Below, in pieces: positions 1-10,396 of a DNA stretch of 64,000 nt. Each line of letters opens with the position of its first letter. Positions within the stretch are counted from its first letter, which is position 1. The notes beneath the pieces were generated by a model. It had not been told where the DNA came from, did not search any database, and saw only the letters and a program-made list of their open reading frames with translations. The position numbers were made by a program, and so were the translations under genes. The DNA is from Astrocystis sublimbata (taxonomy: Eukaryota > Ascomycota > Sordariomycetes > Xylariales > Xylariaceae), in contig JAJNNY010000006.1 of the NCBI GenBank assembly GCA_022453515.1, positions 868,001-932,000 on the forward strand, written 5' to 3'.

Positions 1-1962
1 AACACGACAGGGATGAGGATGAAAGGCTTATACGGCCTCTGCAAGCCTGGCTCGCGGAACCGCAACACCACGGCTCCGACGACGGTCAGGAAGAAGAAAG
101 AATACTCGCCGAGTCCGTTGAAAGTCAGCAGGGCGCGGAAGCTGCCGAGAAGGATATAAAGGGCTGCCAGGAGAGACGTCAGGATGATAGCGTTGATAGG
201 GGCGTCGGACGTTGTTGACTCTTTCGCGACATCTTCCGACGTGCCGTTGTCGTTGATACTGTTTTCATCGTTATTGACAGCATCAGATGAGGACAGCACT
301 TGCGTCCTCTTAACGCCGAGATGGCCTAGATTGGCGAATAACCGCGGCAGCCAGTCCTGGTTAGCGGCCGCGACGGCCATGCGCCCTGCCACGAAGGAGT
401 TGCCGAGCAGAGATCCTGCTACGACGAGGCAGATGAGGATCGCGGCTACGATGCCGAAGCCGCGCCCTAAGAGCCGGGTTATGGCGGTCTTTGAGGTGGG
501 ATTGTGTGTTAGCTCATATGTACAATATGCGGCAAAGATCTCAGGAGTATCCCAGCTATGTACAGGTTGCGAAAACGTACCACAGCCACACTGTCTGTCG
601 TAGACACTACATTCCATGGCAAGAGAATATAGTAAGCCGCATTTGCTGCGAGGAAGCAAAGGACGATTGTGGGGATCGCGCTATTAATCGCGAGAGGAAG
701 TTGTTTTGCTGGGGCAGAGAGCTCAGCCGAGATGTAGATTGCCTGTTCTCATGTCAATTGGGTGCAGTCAAAAGTTGTGACGATGATGCAAATACCTTGT
801 CCCAACCGGAGTAGGCCCATAAAGCGCCATAAAGAGCAGTCGAGTAGTGGCCCAGGAGCTCCCATGCACCGATGCGATCCCATTCCGTGGTACTTCCGTC
901 AGGATTATTGGTCGGCCGGTTGGCGAACCACTTTAGAGTCGAATGTCAGTGTTCTTGATCTCGGTTATGATGTATAAGCTAGAGACGCGGATGGCTTCCC
1001 ATATATCTGGGTAGACATATGATAAGACAGAAAAGGATGCAAGACCCAGGAGTCCTAATACTCACATTCCTCCTTAACCAATCATCGCCCCCATCCACAT
1101 CCCGACCAGGGTGCGTAGCCTGCGCAATAACAACCCCAACACCCGCGATAACAACGGCCGCAATGGTGGCGAACTTGGTGACCACGAAGAATCCGTTAAG
1201 CCGCGTGCTCGTCTTGGTGCTGAACGAGTTCGCGACACTGACAAGCACTAGGATCAGGATCGAGAGTAGCTTGTGCGACAGGTGGTCGGCCTGGTCCGTG
1301 ATGCCGGCGGCCGAGTAGATGCTCTCGACGAAGACGATGCTCAGGATTGCCAGGGTCGCGGGCATCACGGCGACAATCCAAGTCCAAGCGGCGAGAAAGC
1401 CGAAGATGTCGCCGTAGATGTACTTGAGATAGGGCTGGACGCCGCCTGGTGGATTTTTAGTCAGCGGAATATGAGTAACAGCTTGAGACAATAATATGTG
1501 TAGATTTTGCGGTAGGTTGTTCGTGTAAGCCAGACGAGACCATCAAGCAAGCACCTAGTGTGTGTATGAGCGATGCTGATGCCAATTGGACTCCTCACCT
1601 TCTCCGGGAATTGCCGTACCCAGCTCCGCCATGGTCGACGCGCCCGTCCAAGCGAGCACGCCGCCGACAAGCCACACGACCAGCGCGGCGCCCGGCGACG
1701 GCACATTGGTATCGATGGACCCGGGAGACGTGAAGATGCCGCTCCCGATCACGATGCTGATGACAATCGCAAATGCCTCGGACGTGCCGAGGGTCCTGGA
1801 AAACCCCGAGCCGGAACCCGAGCTTGAACCAGCCGGGACGCCACCTTCACTTAGTATTGTATCATGGTTGTTATTGACAATGGGCGTTTGGTGGGATCCC
1901 AGGTCGGTGTCTTCGCGCGAAGCGCCAAGCAAAGGTCGCGTTTCGGCTTCTTCCAAGGTCAT
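1..1962 (-). CDS. L-type (LAT) amino-acid permease, 3' end cut by window edge
   Basis: Plasma-membrane amino-acid transporter of the APC superfamily, LAT branch (the group that holds yeast Mup1). Exons on the minus strand: 1962-1599, 1445-1066, 930-796, 742-581 and 488-1, all with GT/AG borders and continuous frame, giving about 510 residues before the window edge. After a polar N-terminus the first membrane segment carries the family signature IGSGIFTSPGSI, the APC substrate-binding helix 1 motif. Exon 3 holds ALYGALWAYSGWD, matching the LAT helix 6 region, and exon 5 holds NSFVAGRMAVAAANQDWLP, a strong LAT hallmark. Start at 1962 is the ATG before MTLEEAETRPLLG, whose acidic dileucine-like stretch could be a sorting signal (inference). 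The last membrane segments and the stop lie beyond position 1. Substrate (methionine, other neutral amino acids) cannot be told from sequence alone. Confidence 0.9.
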
Positions 1963-2460
1963 CTTGAATGAGAGGGCACTCAGGCACTAGCAGACACGAC
2001 TTTGTAGATGCGGAGAATGACGGTGTCGCGCTGCGTGAATGGTATAACATGCGACTGGTCTGTTGAAAGTCGAGGTCGGAATTCGCGGTTATGATGTCGG
2101 CTAATCGCGGCCGATGGCGCAATCGCTCTGTAGTACCATGGCACCTGGTAAACCTGGCTCGCCTGGGTGCCTGGGCTAGGCTAAATTAGATTGGAGAAGC
2201 CGTTCCAATTGAAACATGTGAAGAGCTTCTATATCAGGTGTGAGGCGTTGAGGTCATCACGGATGGCCACTGCTGCAGTTGAGATAAATTCGCGCTACGC
2301 TCAAGGGGAACGTCTGTACGTACCTACACAGTGAGATAGATATATGTACCCTTAGATGTAGAATACAAACCTGGAACATGAGAGCACACTAATCACATGG
2401 AATCTCATCACGCATCTCACGCAAAGGTTTGTTTCTTTTAACTGTAGGGAATCTATCTAT
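1963..2460. other. Intergenic region upstream of the LAT permease
   Basis: About 500 bases between the permease start and the stop of the next minus-strand gene. It should hold the permease promoter and the 3' UTR of the mitochondrial protein gene. I see no coding signal, RNA gene or repeat that I can support. Confidence 0.5.
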
Positions 2461-3741
2461 CTAACTCATGCCCTCCATCAGCTCCGTTCGATCGAGAATC
2501 ATGCCCTTCTGCCCACAATACTCCTTCAGCGCATCCCAATCCGCGCCCTCCTCCTCGCCCTTCCGCCACTCGTCCTTGAACCCCCACGCGCACGCAATCT
2601 TGTCCAGCGCCGCCCTCTCCTCCTCCCTGATCCAGCGCTTCCGCAGCGGCCTGCCCGGAGCCCACGAGACCCTCTTATGGTGGTCGTTCATCGTTGTCAG
2701 CGCCACGAGCCCAAGACTGGCCGTGAACCCCACATAAGTCAGGATGCCGGCGAACGCGACGCCGGTTGCCATGCCGCTGTCCATGGCCTGCTGGGAGTCC
2801 GCGAATTTAGTGGCCAGGATATACGCGGCCGGGGGGGTGGCCGCCAAGGTGCAGAACGGCAGCAGGCCCTTGCGCAGCAGCTTGCTGCGCATGAAGGCCG
2901 TGGTGCCATAGCTGTTCTCGACGATGCCGACGGCGGCGTCGAGGTTCTTGACCGCAATGGCCGTGTCCAGCGCCATGTCGACCACGTCCGACTCTATCGC
3001 GTTGGCAGCCTTGTGCGGGTTCTGCGCGGTGAACTTGGGGGGCGACGAGCCCTCTTCCAACACGGGCTTCGTGGCATAGAGCTGGAATATTGCGGGGATC
3101 GTCTGGGGTCGCCCTAGCTTCGCCTGCACCCGGACGTACTGCTTCAGCAGCTTGGGTGTTATGAAGACGGGGGGGTAGGCGACGATGGAGTAGGCCGTGT
3201 CGGAGATCTTGTCGATGGACTCGCGCAGCTCGGCTGGGTGGTGCTCGGGTATCAGAGGCGATTCGGCGCTCGATTTCGCATCCTCCTCATCGAGCGAGAG
3301 CAGCGTCGAGGCGGTGGAATCGAGCTGGCTAATGGCGTGTGCGAGCTGGGGCTGGACAGATTCGTCGGTGAAGCGGGCGGCCATGATGGCGCAGACCTCG
3401 AGGGCAGCACTCGCCTCCTGCTCAGACAAGGTCGGCTTGGAGAGAAGCGTCTGCACGAAGGTCATGACCCCCGCCACAGACGATTTGACTTGGGCGAGCT
3501 CGTCTGGCCTGCGCTCGGCGGTCGGGGCATTCTTGCTGGAGTGTGGTATGGTGGTGCTCAAGGCGCGCTTTTGCAGTGACGCAGATGCGCTGGTCAGATG
3601 CCGAGGTCCAGAAGCTCGTTGGGTGGCATTCCGAGCAGCGGCAATCAGAGGCGAGGCAGCTCGGCGGCGCTGCGCAGTGGCTATCGACTCGCAGATCTGG
3701 CAGATGGAGCGCGGGCGCGACAGTGCTGCAGGCCGGTGCAT
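2461..3741 (-). CDS. Conserved mitochondrial membrane protein of unknown function
   Basis: Single-exon gene for about 426 residues. I chose the ATG at 3741 (MHRPAALSRPRSICQIC...). The frame stays open upstream to 3978, but from 3741 the protein starts with an Arg/Ala/Ser-rich, acid-poor stretch that looks like a mitochondrial presequence, whereas the upstream 79 codons do not. The middle (about residues 75-260) is helical with the feel of PPR/TPR-type repeats (for example LLKQYVRVQAKLGRPQTIPA). Two hydrophobic segments follow at about 293-315 and 326-349, then a basic C-terminal tail with WAPGRPLRKRWIREEE. Together this suggests a mitochondrial inner-membrane protein with a helical-repeat matrix domain. 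I do not recognise the family with certainty; an assembly or RNA-related role is only a guess from architecture. Confidence 0.75.
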   Translation of the reverse strand: MHRPAALSRPRSICQICESIATAQRRRAASPLIAAARNATQRASGPRHLTSASASLQKRALSTTIPHSSKNAPTAERRPDELAQVKSSVAGVMTFVQTLLSKPTLSEQEASAALEVCAIMAARFTDESVQPQLAHAISQLDSTASTLLSLDEEDAKSSAESPLIPEHHPAELRESIDKISDTAYSIVAYPPVFITPKLLKQYVRVQAKLGRPQTIPAIFQLYATKPVLEEGSSPPKFTAQNPHKAANAIESDVVDMALDTAIAVKNLDAAVGIVENSYGTTAFMRSKLLRKGLLPFCTLAATPPAAYILATKFADSQQAMDSGMATGVAFAGILTYVGFTASLGLVALTTMNDHHKRVSWAPGRPLRKRWIREEERAALDKIACAWGFKDEWRKGEEEGADWDALKEYCGQKGMILDRTELMEGMS

Positions 3742-4550
3742 GTTGGGCGATTGCACGCGTTCATATAATAATATACAACCTTCCGCTTCTGCTGCTGGGA
3801 GTCGGGGAGTTGGGGAGTATGCGGCTGGGACCGAGGCGGTCGATGCGGTCGATGTGGTCGATTGGTATCGTCGATACGGTAGTGTGTATATACATTTGAC
3901 CATCTCCGGTCCAGCCATGGCAAAACGAAAAATAGATGTCTGCCATATGGTGGTGTATGTGGGTCTGGCGGCGGACATCTATTACAGTACCCGTTCTGCG
4001 GGGCCAGCCTCCCGAGCTGCAGATGGGTGGGGTGCCCAGGGTAGGTGCTTATTAGTTGTATATACAATATACCTGACCTTTCTCTTCTCCGTGGCCGTGG
4101 ATGTTCTTGAAGATACAAATTACTTAGAATGAGCTAATGTGCTAATTCCCCCAAGCCATATTAATATGTAGTTTATTGTGCATATGCTCACCCGCTTTCA
4201 TCTAGCTTCGATTGCTCATCATCCGCCATTTACAGATTCCTATGCACTTCCGGCATATACATATCTTCCAAATCATCATGTCAACAGCCATCCATGATCC
4301 CTTCACCTGCTCAATATGAAAGCTGCCCATCAACGTACCCGTTATCGCCGATAGTTGTACTCGACTTCTCTGTGGCCGTGTACCTTCTGAAGCGGACCTG
4401 CAGAGTCGCCGGTCCTCACGGCGAGACGATATGGGCCGTCATTTCTCGATTCGCCCAGTCATGAAGCATGGCGCACGCACACACACACGACTCTTATGAG
4501 ATAAGACGTCGTGCCACCGTAATACATTCCGACGGGTTCGTGAACAGGTT
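3742..4550. other. Intergenic region between mitochondrial protein and Mtr10 genes
   Basis: About 800 bases. Open frames continue upstream of 3741 on the minus strand and antisense to it, but they lack codon or domain support. A short CA-dinucleotide run lies near 4475-4486. It should hold the upstream gene's promoter and the 3' UTR of the Mtr10 gene; nothing else is supported. Confidence 0.5.
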
Positions 4551-7500
4551 CTAGCCGTTGAATTGGAACCGAGAACCCTCCAACTGGCCCAGTCCGTCTC
4601 GAGGAGCAACGTATCTTCTGCGATACGTATTTGTGAAATCTTGCATCAGCGAACGTATCTGCCGAACGTCGCCTTTGTCATTGGCGTCCAGTCTCTCCTT
4701 GATCTTCAAAATCAGACGGTCCACTTCGGTCGGCGTTATCGTTCCGGTCGGGAGCATGCGGAGAGTCGTGTTGACCTGCATCAGCGTTTGCTCGGGCAAA
4801 ATTTCAAACAGCGTCAGCAACGCGCCGCTGGCGTCAGCAAAGCAGTCGCCGGGGAATGTAATCATCATGCCAGCAAGGATACGCTTTACTAGCATCTCGC
4901 CTTGGGCGACGAGGAGAGCTTTGACGGTGCCACTGAGCTGGCGAACAACATCTGGTGGGAGGTGCTCTTCGGCTGTCGGCGAGACACGAGCCACCCAAGT
5001 CAAGACGTCGCGGATATAGTGCAGCGTCGCTGATAGGGGCTCACGTTGCTCCAGTGTCAGGACCGATACGGCCGCTTCGAATATAGGGGCGAAGAGGGAA
5101 GACGAAATGAACTTCTGAGGATAGTAGAGCAGTCCGTCGACCGCCAGGCGGAAGAAATCCTCAGTGAAGTCGGGGAGCTCTTGTGGGGTCAAGTTGCTCA
5201 AAAAGCGGAGCACGTTGGTGGATTGTGCCTCGAAGAAAACGTAGATGTTCTCGGTCATGGCTGCGTCGACATGTTCTCGGTCATCAGAGAACTCTCTCAA
5301 GATCGCGCCGGTAACCCACAAGAAACAGCCTTGTCTTGAGGTGGCAAACCCGTTGGCTAATTCGTTGGCCATGGCTGGTAGGATAGGCGACATGGCACCT
5401 CTATGTGCTATTATCATAAGCCGCCAACAACGGCAGACTCTCTCGCATATGGGTGTGAAGTCCAGGAAATTCGTCAAAACCTTGGCAAGAATTGGGAATA
5501 CTTCCTCCCAGTACTTAACTACGAGGTCTTCTTCACCTTTCTCCGTCGGGGGGATGGTGACTACGATGTTCGCAAACGTCGTAATCAGCTGCAGGTGGTC
5601 AGCCAGGACAAGTTTCGCGTTGTGGTCCACCGCGTTGTTCGCCTTAACCATCAATCTTTGAACCAGTGGCTGGCAGAACAACTTGAGCAGTTTGTATAGT
5701 TCACCCTTGGGCTGGACCGACACAACGTTGGCAGCGCCTTCGGTGACCTCCTCTTGGCTGATGACTGGAAGTTTGTCAATCACTTGTTCATAGAACTGTT
5801 GCAGCTCAAGCACCTGTCCACTCAAGAGGTGTCTGCAATCAGTGCAGAAATACTTTAGTGCCATGGAAGCAGCCTGAAGAATCTCCTTCGAGCCATTCCC
5901 GAAGGAGGAAACGATGTAGTGGAACTGGGGCATCAAAAACTCCGGGTGTTCGGCAGTCCATTCCGTGTATCGGCCAAGTACCATAATCGTAGCAAAGCGC
6001 AGCTTCTCGTGGCTGGGCATCTGCACAAGGAGCGGCATGAGCTGCGGCAGGACGATATTCTCATCCCGATCGACCATACGACCCATCGCACGCATCGCAA
6101 ACAGCGGAGCTTCGAGCTTCTGCCAGTGTGGCACCTCGACATCGGTTGCCATGCTTGCATAGCTCTGCATCCATAGCTTAATGGCGTCCAGGACCTTAGT
6201 CAGACAGTCGGTGACACCCAATACTTCACATGCATCTTTCAGGGTGTCTCCCATTTGGTGCCGAAATTCGCGGAACTTCTCCTCCGCTTCTCTATCCCCA
6301 TCGAATAGATCTTTTTCATTGCCCCCCTCTGCATCGGGGAACTGCAGGTGGGCGAGTAGTATGTCAACAAGTTTCGAATAGATGTCCACGAGCTCCAGTC
6401 GTCCTTGAATATATCGCTCGATCACAATGTATTGCTTGAGCTCGTACCAAAAATCGAAGGTGTTGTCGATCACATCTCGGTCCTTGTCTCTCGCAGCACA
6501 TTCCAGAATAGCCTCAACGAGTGGTCGGAAATGGCTGGTTTCGCGTGCAATGGCTACGACCCAAGCTGTGCCTGCCTCGGAGAATACTCGTGTCAGAAAT
6601 TTGTAGGATTCGGTATCTTCCTCCTCGACAAATTGTTGAATTTTCGGACGGAGCGCCAATATTCTAGGGAGGAGGACCTGTATCGTATCGATGTTCTCAT
6701 CCACGTCTCTCGTGTCCCTCACAATTGTCGAGATGCACTCTGCCGCCGCCTGTAGAGACCTGTCTGTGTCTAGTGCACCAAAAATGTAGTTGAGAAGCGG
6801 TGAAACGATGATATCGCTGATAGCAACCTCTCGTAGCCATGATGTTATGCACTCGTAAAGTTGTGGATTAGTCGCGGCGTCCGCTACAATGCCAGAGGTC
6901 AGCAGTCGTGTCTTCGATTCACAAGGGTCTGGGAAGGTACTCACGAGAAGACTGGGCATAGTTAGTCAAGAGCTGGACCACCTGAGGTGCGTTGTTTTGC
7001 AGAAGCTCTGTTGTCCTCTGGGTGAGTTCTTCTTCCTAGACGAGAACTGATTAGACTCTTAACACAATGCCTGTCGTTTCACCACGGACCGCTGTCGAAC
7101 AAGGACGGGGCAAAGGTCGTGCTGGTGTGCTCTCGATCCACGTACTGTCAAGGTGATCTTGCGGCCCTCGGTGACTTCTTCGGGTAGGACGCGGAGGAAG
7201 TCTAGGATGCAGGCGTGACTTTCGACTTGGTTGCCAAGCGACGATACCACCACAGGTAGTACATCCTTCCAATTGGTCATCTGAATGGCCAGGATGGCCA
7301 GACAAACGCAAAGCTGTACTCTTATGGGTTTGGGGCCTGGGGCGTACAACTGCAGGAGCTCTAAGACTTGGTTGCGTACAGCCTCGATCTCGCTCGGGGG
7401 AACCTGGCTCTGTATGTCGAACGTTATCTGAACCGCAAAGACCGTGTTAGTGGATGGGGCGTGAGAGCAAGGCTGGACGTAGAGGGCGACTGCACCTTTC

Positions 7501-7794
7501 CCTTCAAAGTGGTGGCGGCAAAGAGCTTGTCGGCCGGGTCGGCGCCGGATTTGAGGATCTTGATCGTCTCGGCCCATGCAGCTGGCTAAGACGGTATCAG
7601 CATTCACGTCCCACGTCGTCCCCCTCCCCCCCAAGCACATCGGGGATGATGCATCGTGTACGCACCGACTTCTGGAACTCCCCCAGATATTGAGTAGCCC
7701 GTTCTTTCTTGTTCGAGTCCCCACCCCGCATGACCAGCATGGCCTCAAGTACATCCTCCAAAACGAAGGCCTGCTGCGCGCCATTGGAAGCCAT
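4551..7794 (-). CDS. MTR10: Nuclear import receptor Mtr10 / transportin-3 (importin-beta family)
   Basis: Karyopherin that imports SR-type RNA-binding proteins into the nucleus and releases them on RanGTP binding; in yeast it is also linked to tRNA and mRNA-protein traffic. Exons on the minus strand: 7794-7666, 7585-7496, 7427-7146, 7035-6945 and 6883-4551. The frames join exactly and give 974 residues, the normal length for this family. The N-terminus (MASNGAQQAF..., FQKSPAAWAETIKIL, FAATTLKGK) is the importin-beta N-terminal/RanGTP-binding region. The rest is HEAT-like helical repeats, with SWLREV and LDFLRVLPEEVTEGRK matching known Mtr10/TNPO3 stretches. Exon 5 begins in the middle of codon CCG. 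The start ATG lies head to head with the SmE gene, so the 1.2-kb gap between them is probably a shared bidirectional promoter region. Confidence 0.93.
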
Positions 7795-8967
7795 GGTGGG
7801 CGGCGACTGTTGGGCCGAGCCGGGTCAGATCAGGAGCGTTGGGGTGGGTACACAGGACGACGCCAGCTATAGTTGCTGCGCTGCAAGGTGCGCGGGTGTC
7901 GCAAGAGATAAAAAATGTCACGGCGCCGAAAGGGGGGGAGGGGACAGAGAGAACTGGAGCGCCGAGGTGAGGACAGCTCTGGCGGAGAAAAAAGCGCAGG
8001 CGACGAGGGCGAGCGGCGAGGCTGGGTAGGAGGGAAATCGATGTAGAGTGCAAGTGGTGATCGGGGTTTGAGTTGGGGAGCCTCCAAATACTTAGTAGGC
8101 GAGGTAGATTGGTTGCGGTTACCCAGCGAGCCCAGGTAGGTAAGTACAGTTGCAGGTTGCAGGTTGCAGGACGATGCCTATCACAAGCCGAAGAAAAGGA
8201 GGGGCCAACAAAGTCAGGTTGCCTGTCGAGCCTGTCGAGCCTGCCTGCCTGACCTTGATGTCACTAACTAACCTGGTGCAAGTGCCACGAACGCTCGAAC
8301 CTGACTGGGCACAGCAGCGGTGCTACCTGGTGTGCCGTAGGCTCGGGGACGTTCAAACTGTCTGTACCTACGTGCATATAGCTACTAGGGTAGGTACTTG
8401 GTAAAATTAAAATTAATAGCTGCCACTCATGAGGGGTAGGGCATAGCTGATTGAAATGCAGGAGAACTACTTGAGGATATGCCTGAGGACTGCTATGATA
8501 GTCTTATTAGAAATACCGATTTCTCCTTTCTAGATCCCTAGTGATGCTAATAAGGTGACTTGGAAGTCAGCTATCTAAAGGTATCGATGGAGGGGTCGTT
8601 GGTATTGTACCGTCCTGGCATGCTACGGCGTGCTGGGGCGCTTAGCCTGAGTTGGGCAGGTCCAGGCTTACCTCATCATGAACAAACGCGTCTATACGAA
8701 GAGCTTAGCGTAGCGGTCTGGTTGGCTGGAAAGCTCCAATAGTGGGTCGAAAGGGTCATGGCCCATGGGCTACTGGCATTGTTCAGCCTGCCAGACAAGC
8801 GTGGGTAAGGTTTACATACCGTAGTAGCCTTGCCAATTCCTAGATTCACACACACCGCACCAGCGCCTTCTTCACAACACCGTCGTCTCAACCTCCCACG
8901 ACAATCGACTGCTCTTGTGTCCGGAAACTTCGATCGTGCCGATACCGACCCCACACTTTCGGACAAG
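7795..8967. other. Divergent promoter region, Mtr10 / SmE
   Basis: About 1.2 kb between two genes that point away from each other, so it must hold both promoters and 5' UTRs. It contains three head-to-tail copies of GTTGCAG at 8149-8169 and two copies of CCTGTCGAG at 8222-8239, followed by a CCTG run. No coding segment is supported apart from chance open frames. Confidence 0.6.
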
Positions 8968-9383
8968 ATGACCGGTCGCGGAGGTGGCGGCCGCAAGGTC
9001 CTGCTGCCGCCCATCAACTTCATCTTCAAGCTTCTCCAGACCCACGCATCCGTCAAGATCTGGTTATACGAGCAGTTGTCGATCCGAATTGAGGGCAAGA
9101 TCAGAGTACGTTTCCCGCACCGTCGGCCCACCAAGACGATTTCTGTTTCGGCTCCGGCTTACGCACGTGTACAGGGTTTCGACGAGTTCATGAACCTCGT
9201 GATAGACGACGCGGTCGAGGTCAAGCAGGTTTCCAAGACCAACCCCGAGGAGAAGCGGAGAGAACTGGGTACGTACATTTTCAGAGGCGCTGAGCCTGGT
9301 CGTGGAAAGGGAGGCTAATTTGCGTTCTAGGTCAAATTTTATTGAAGGGCGACAACGTGTCTTTGATCCAAGAAGCCATATGA
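8968..9383 (+). CDS. SME1: Small nuclear ribonucleoprotein E (SmE)
   Basis: Core Sm protein that joins B, D1, D2, D3, F and G in the heptameric ring around U1, U2, U4 and U5 snRNAs, and so is needed for pre-mRNA splicing. Exons 8968-9105, 9175-9268 and 9331-9383 give 94 residues, the usual SmE size. Exon 1 encodes the N-terminal helix and first Sm strands (PPINFIFKLLQTHASVKIWL, then YEQLSIRIEGKIR). Exon 2 begins GFDEFMNLVIDDAVEV, the conserved Sm1 motif, and exon 3 ends with GQILLKGDNVSLIQEA, the Sm2 motif. The ATG at 8968 fits a short glycine-rich lead. Introns are 68-69 and 62 nt. The gene ends 156 bases from the stop of the opposing cyclo-ligase gene, so the 3' UTRs probably meet or overlap. 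Confidence 0.95.
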
Positions 9384-9539
9384 TCTACTGCGACCACCCT
9401 ACAACGACGCGCATTTCAACTACGAGCAAACAAAACATCCTGTACGGCATGACCTCTCGAACCGGAAATTATGAATGATCCTAGGAACGGGTATCATCTT
9501 AACCAGAAGACGCAGGTGGGGGATATCAGCATGCCTGTT

Positions 9540-10396
9540 CTAGTCCCCATCACTGCTGGGTGACAATTTGATTTGGCCATCACCGAGGATGACACCATCC
9601 AATGGCTGATCATGGGGTGCAACCGGGACAGCCTCCCCCGAGGTAGGGGAGAGGAGTTGTTCTCTGAGAGCTAGTGCATATAGCAACACAGAAGGGCCGT
9701 CATTAGTTGCGTTTCCCCCTGACTTCGTCGCCAGTGCATAGCGGTGTAAGAAGTAATCGTAGAAGCCCTTGCCGTGTCCGAGCCGTCGCACGGCGCCGGT
9801 GTCGGGGTCCAGGTCAAAGGCCACGCCGGGCAGCAGGATCAGGTCGAGCGACGCTTCGGCAGACCTCTCGCCGTCTAACTCTCCGATGCTACGCTGGCGT
9901 TCATGCACAGTAGTGCCGTCGACGCTCGGGATGCCCCATTTGTCTCGCTGCAACGACTCGTAGTCGGCAACATGCTTTAAACTTACCATATCCATCAATC
10001 GCGGGGGACCCTCTCCGGGGGGCAGGCCGGACTTGTGCAGGTAGGGCACGAAAACTTGCTTCCCGGAGGCGAGAGCATGTCTGACGATACGGTCTGTTTG
10101 TATCTCACAGCCGGGCATGGATAGATAAACGCCTACTGTTTTGGCAGCCTCGTACGGCTCAAAGCGGGACAGGGCCTCGAAGGCAGCATTACCTAGACAG
10201 CGAGGGCGCGAATTTAGATGCAGCTCGGCGGCATGATGGTGGGTGTTGCGGTGCGGGGTCGCTTACTCTGGGATGCGACAGCGTCCGGCGAGAGTTTGGA
10301 CAGCCGCTGCTTCATGAGCGAGCGCAGCTGCGTCTTGGCCGCCCGGAGCGTAGACGTATTCATGTCTGGTTGCGGCTGTTGGTGGCTCTCCGCCAT
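9540..10396 (-). CDS. FAU1: 5-formyltetrahydrofolate cyclo-ligase
   Basis: ATP-dependent enzyme that converts 5-formyltetrahydrofolate to 5,10-methenyltetrahydrofolate, clearing folinic acid back into one-carbon metabolism. Exons 10396-10267 and 10192-9540 give 260 residues; an alternative start at the second Met (10363) would shorten the N-terminus by 11. The N-terminal basic helix (RAAKTQLRSLMKQRLSKLS) is typical. The middle has VGVYLSMPGCEIQTD and KQVFVPYLHK, substrate- and ATP-loop regions. LILLPGVAFDLDPDTGAVRR and then LGHGKGFYDYFL are the family's C-terminal signature, in which the GHGKGFYD loop binds nucleotide phosphate. DGVILGDGQIKL closes the domain. The gene converges with SmE on one side and shares a 1.8-kb divergent region with the OPT transporter on the other. 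Confidence 0.93.

Noticed and set aside
3197..4132. 311-codon plus-strand frame over the mitochondrial protein gene
   Set aside because: It is antisense to a gene with a presequence and membrane helices. Its own product is Ser/Ala-rich without recognisable text, and it crosses into the flank with no splice or start support.
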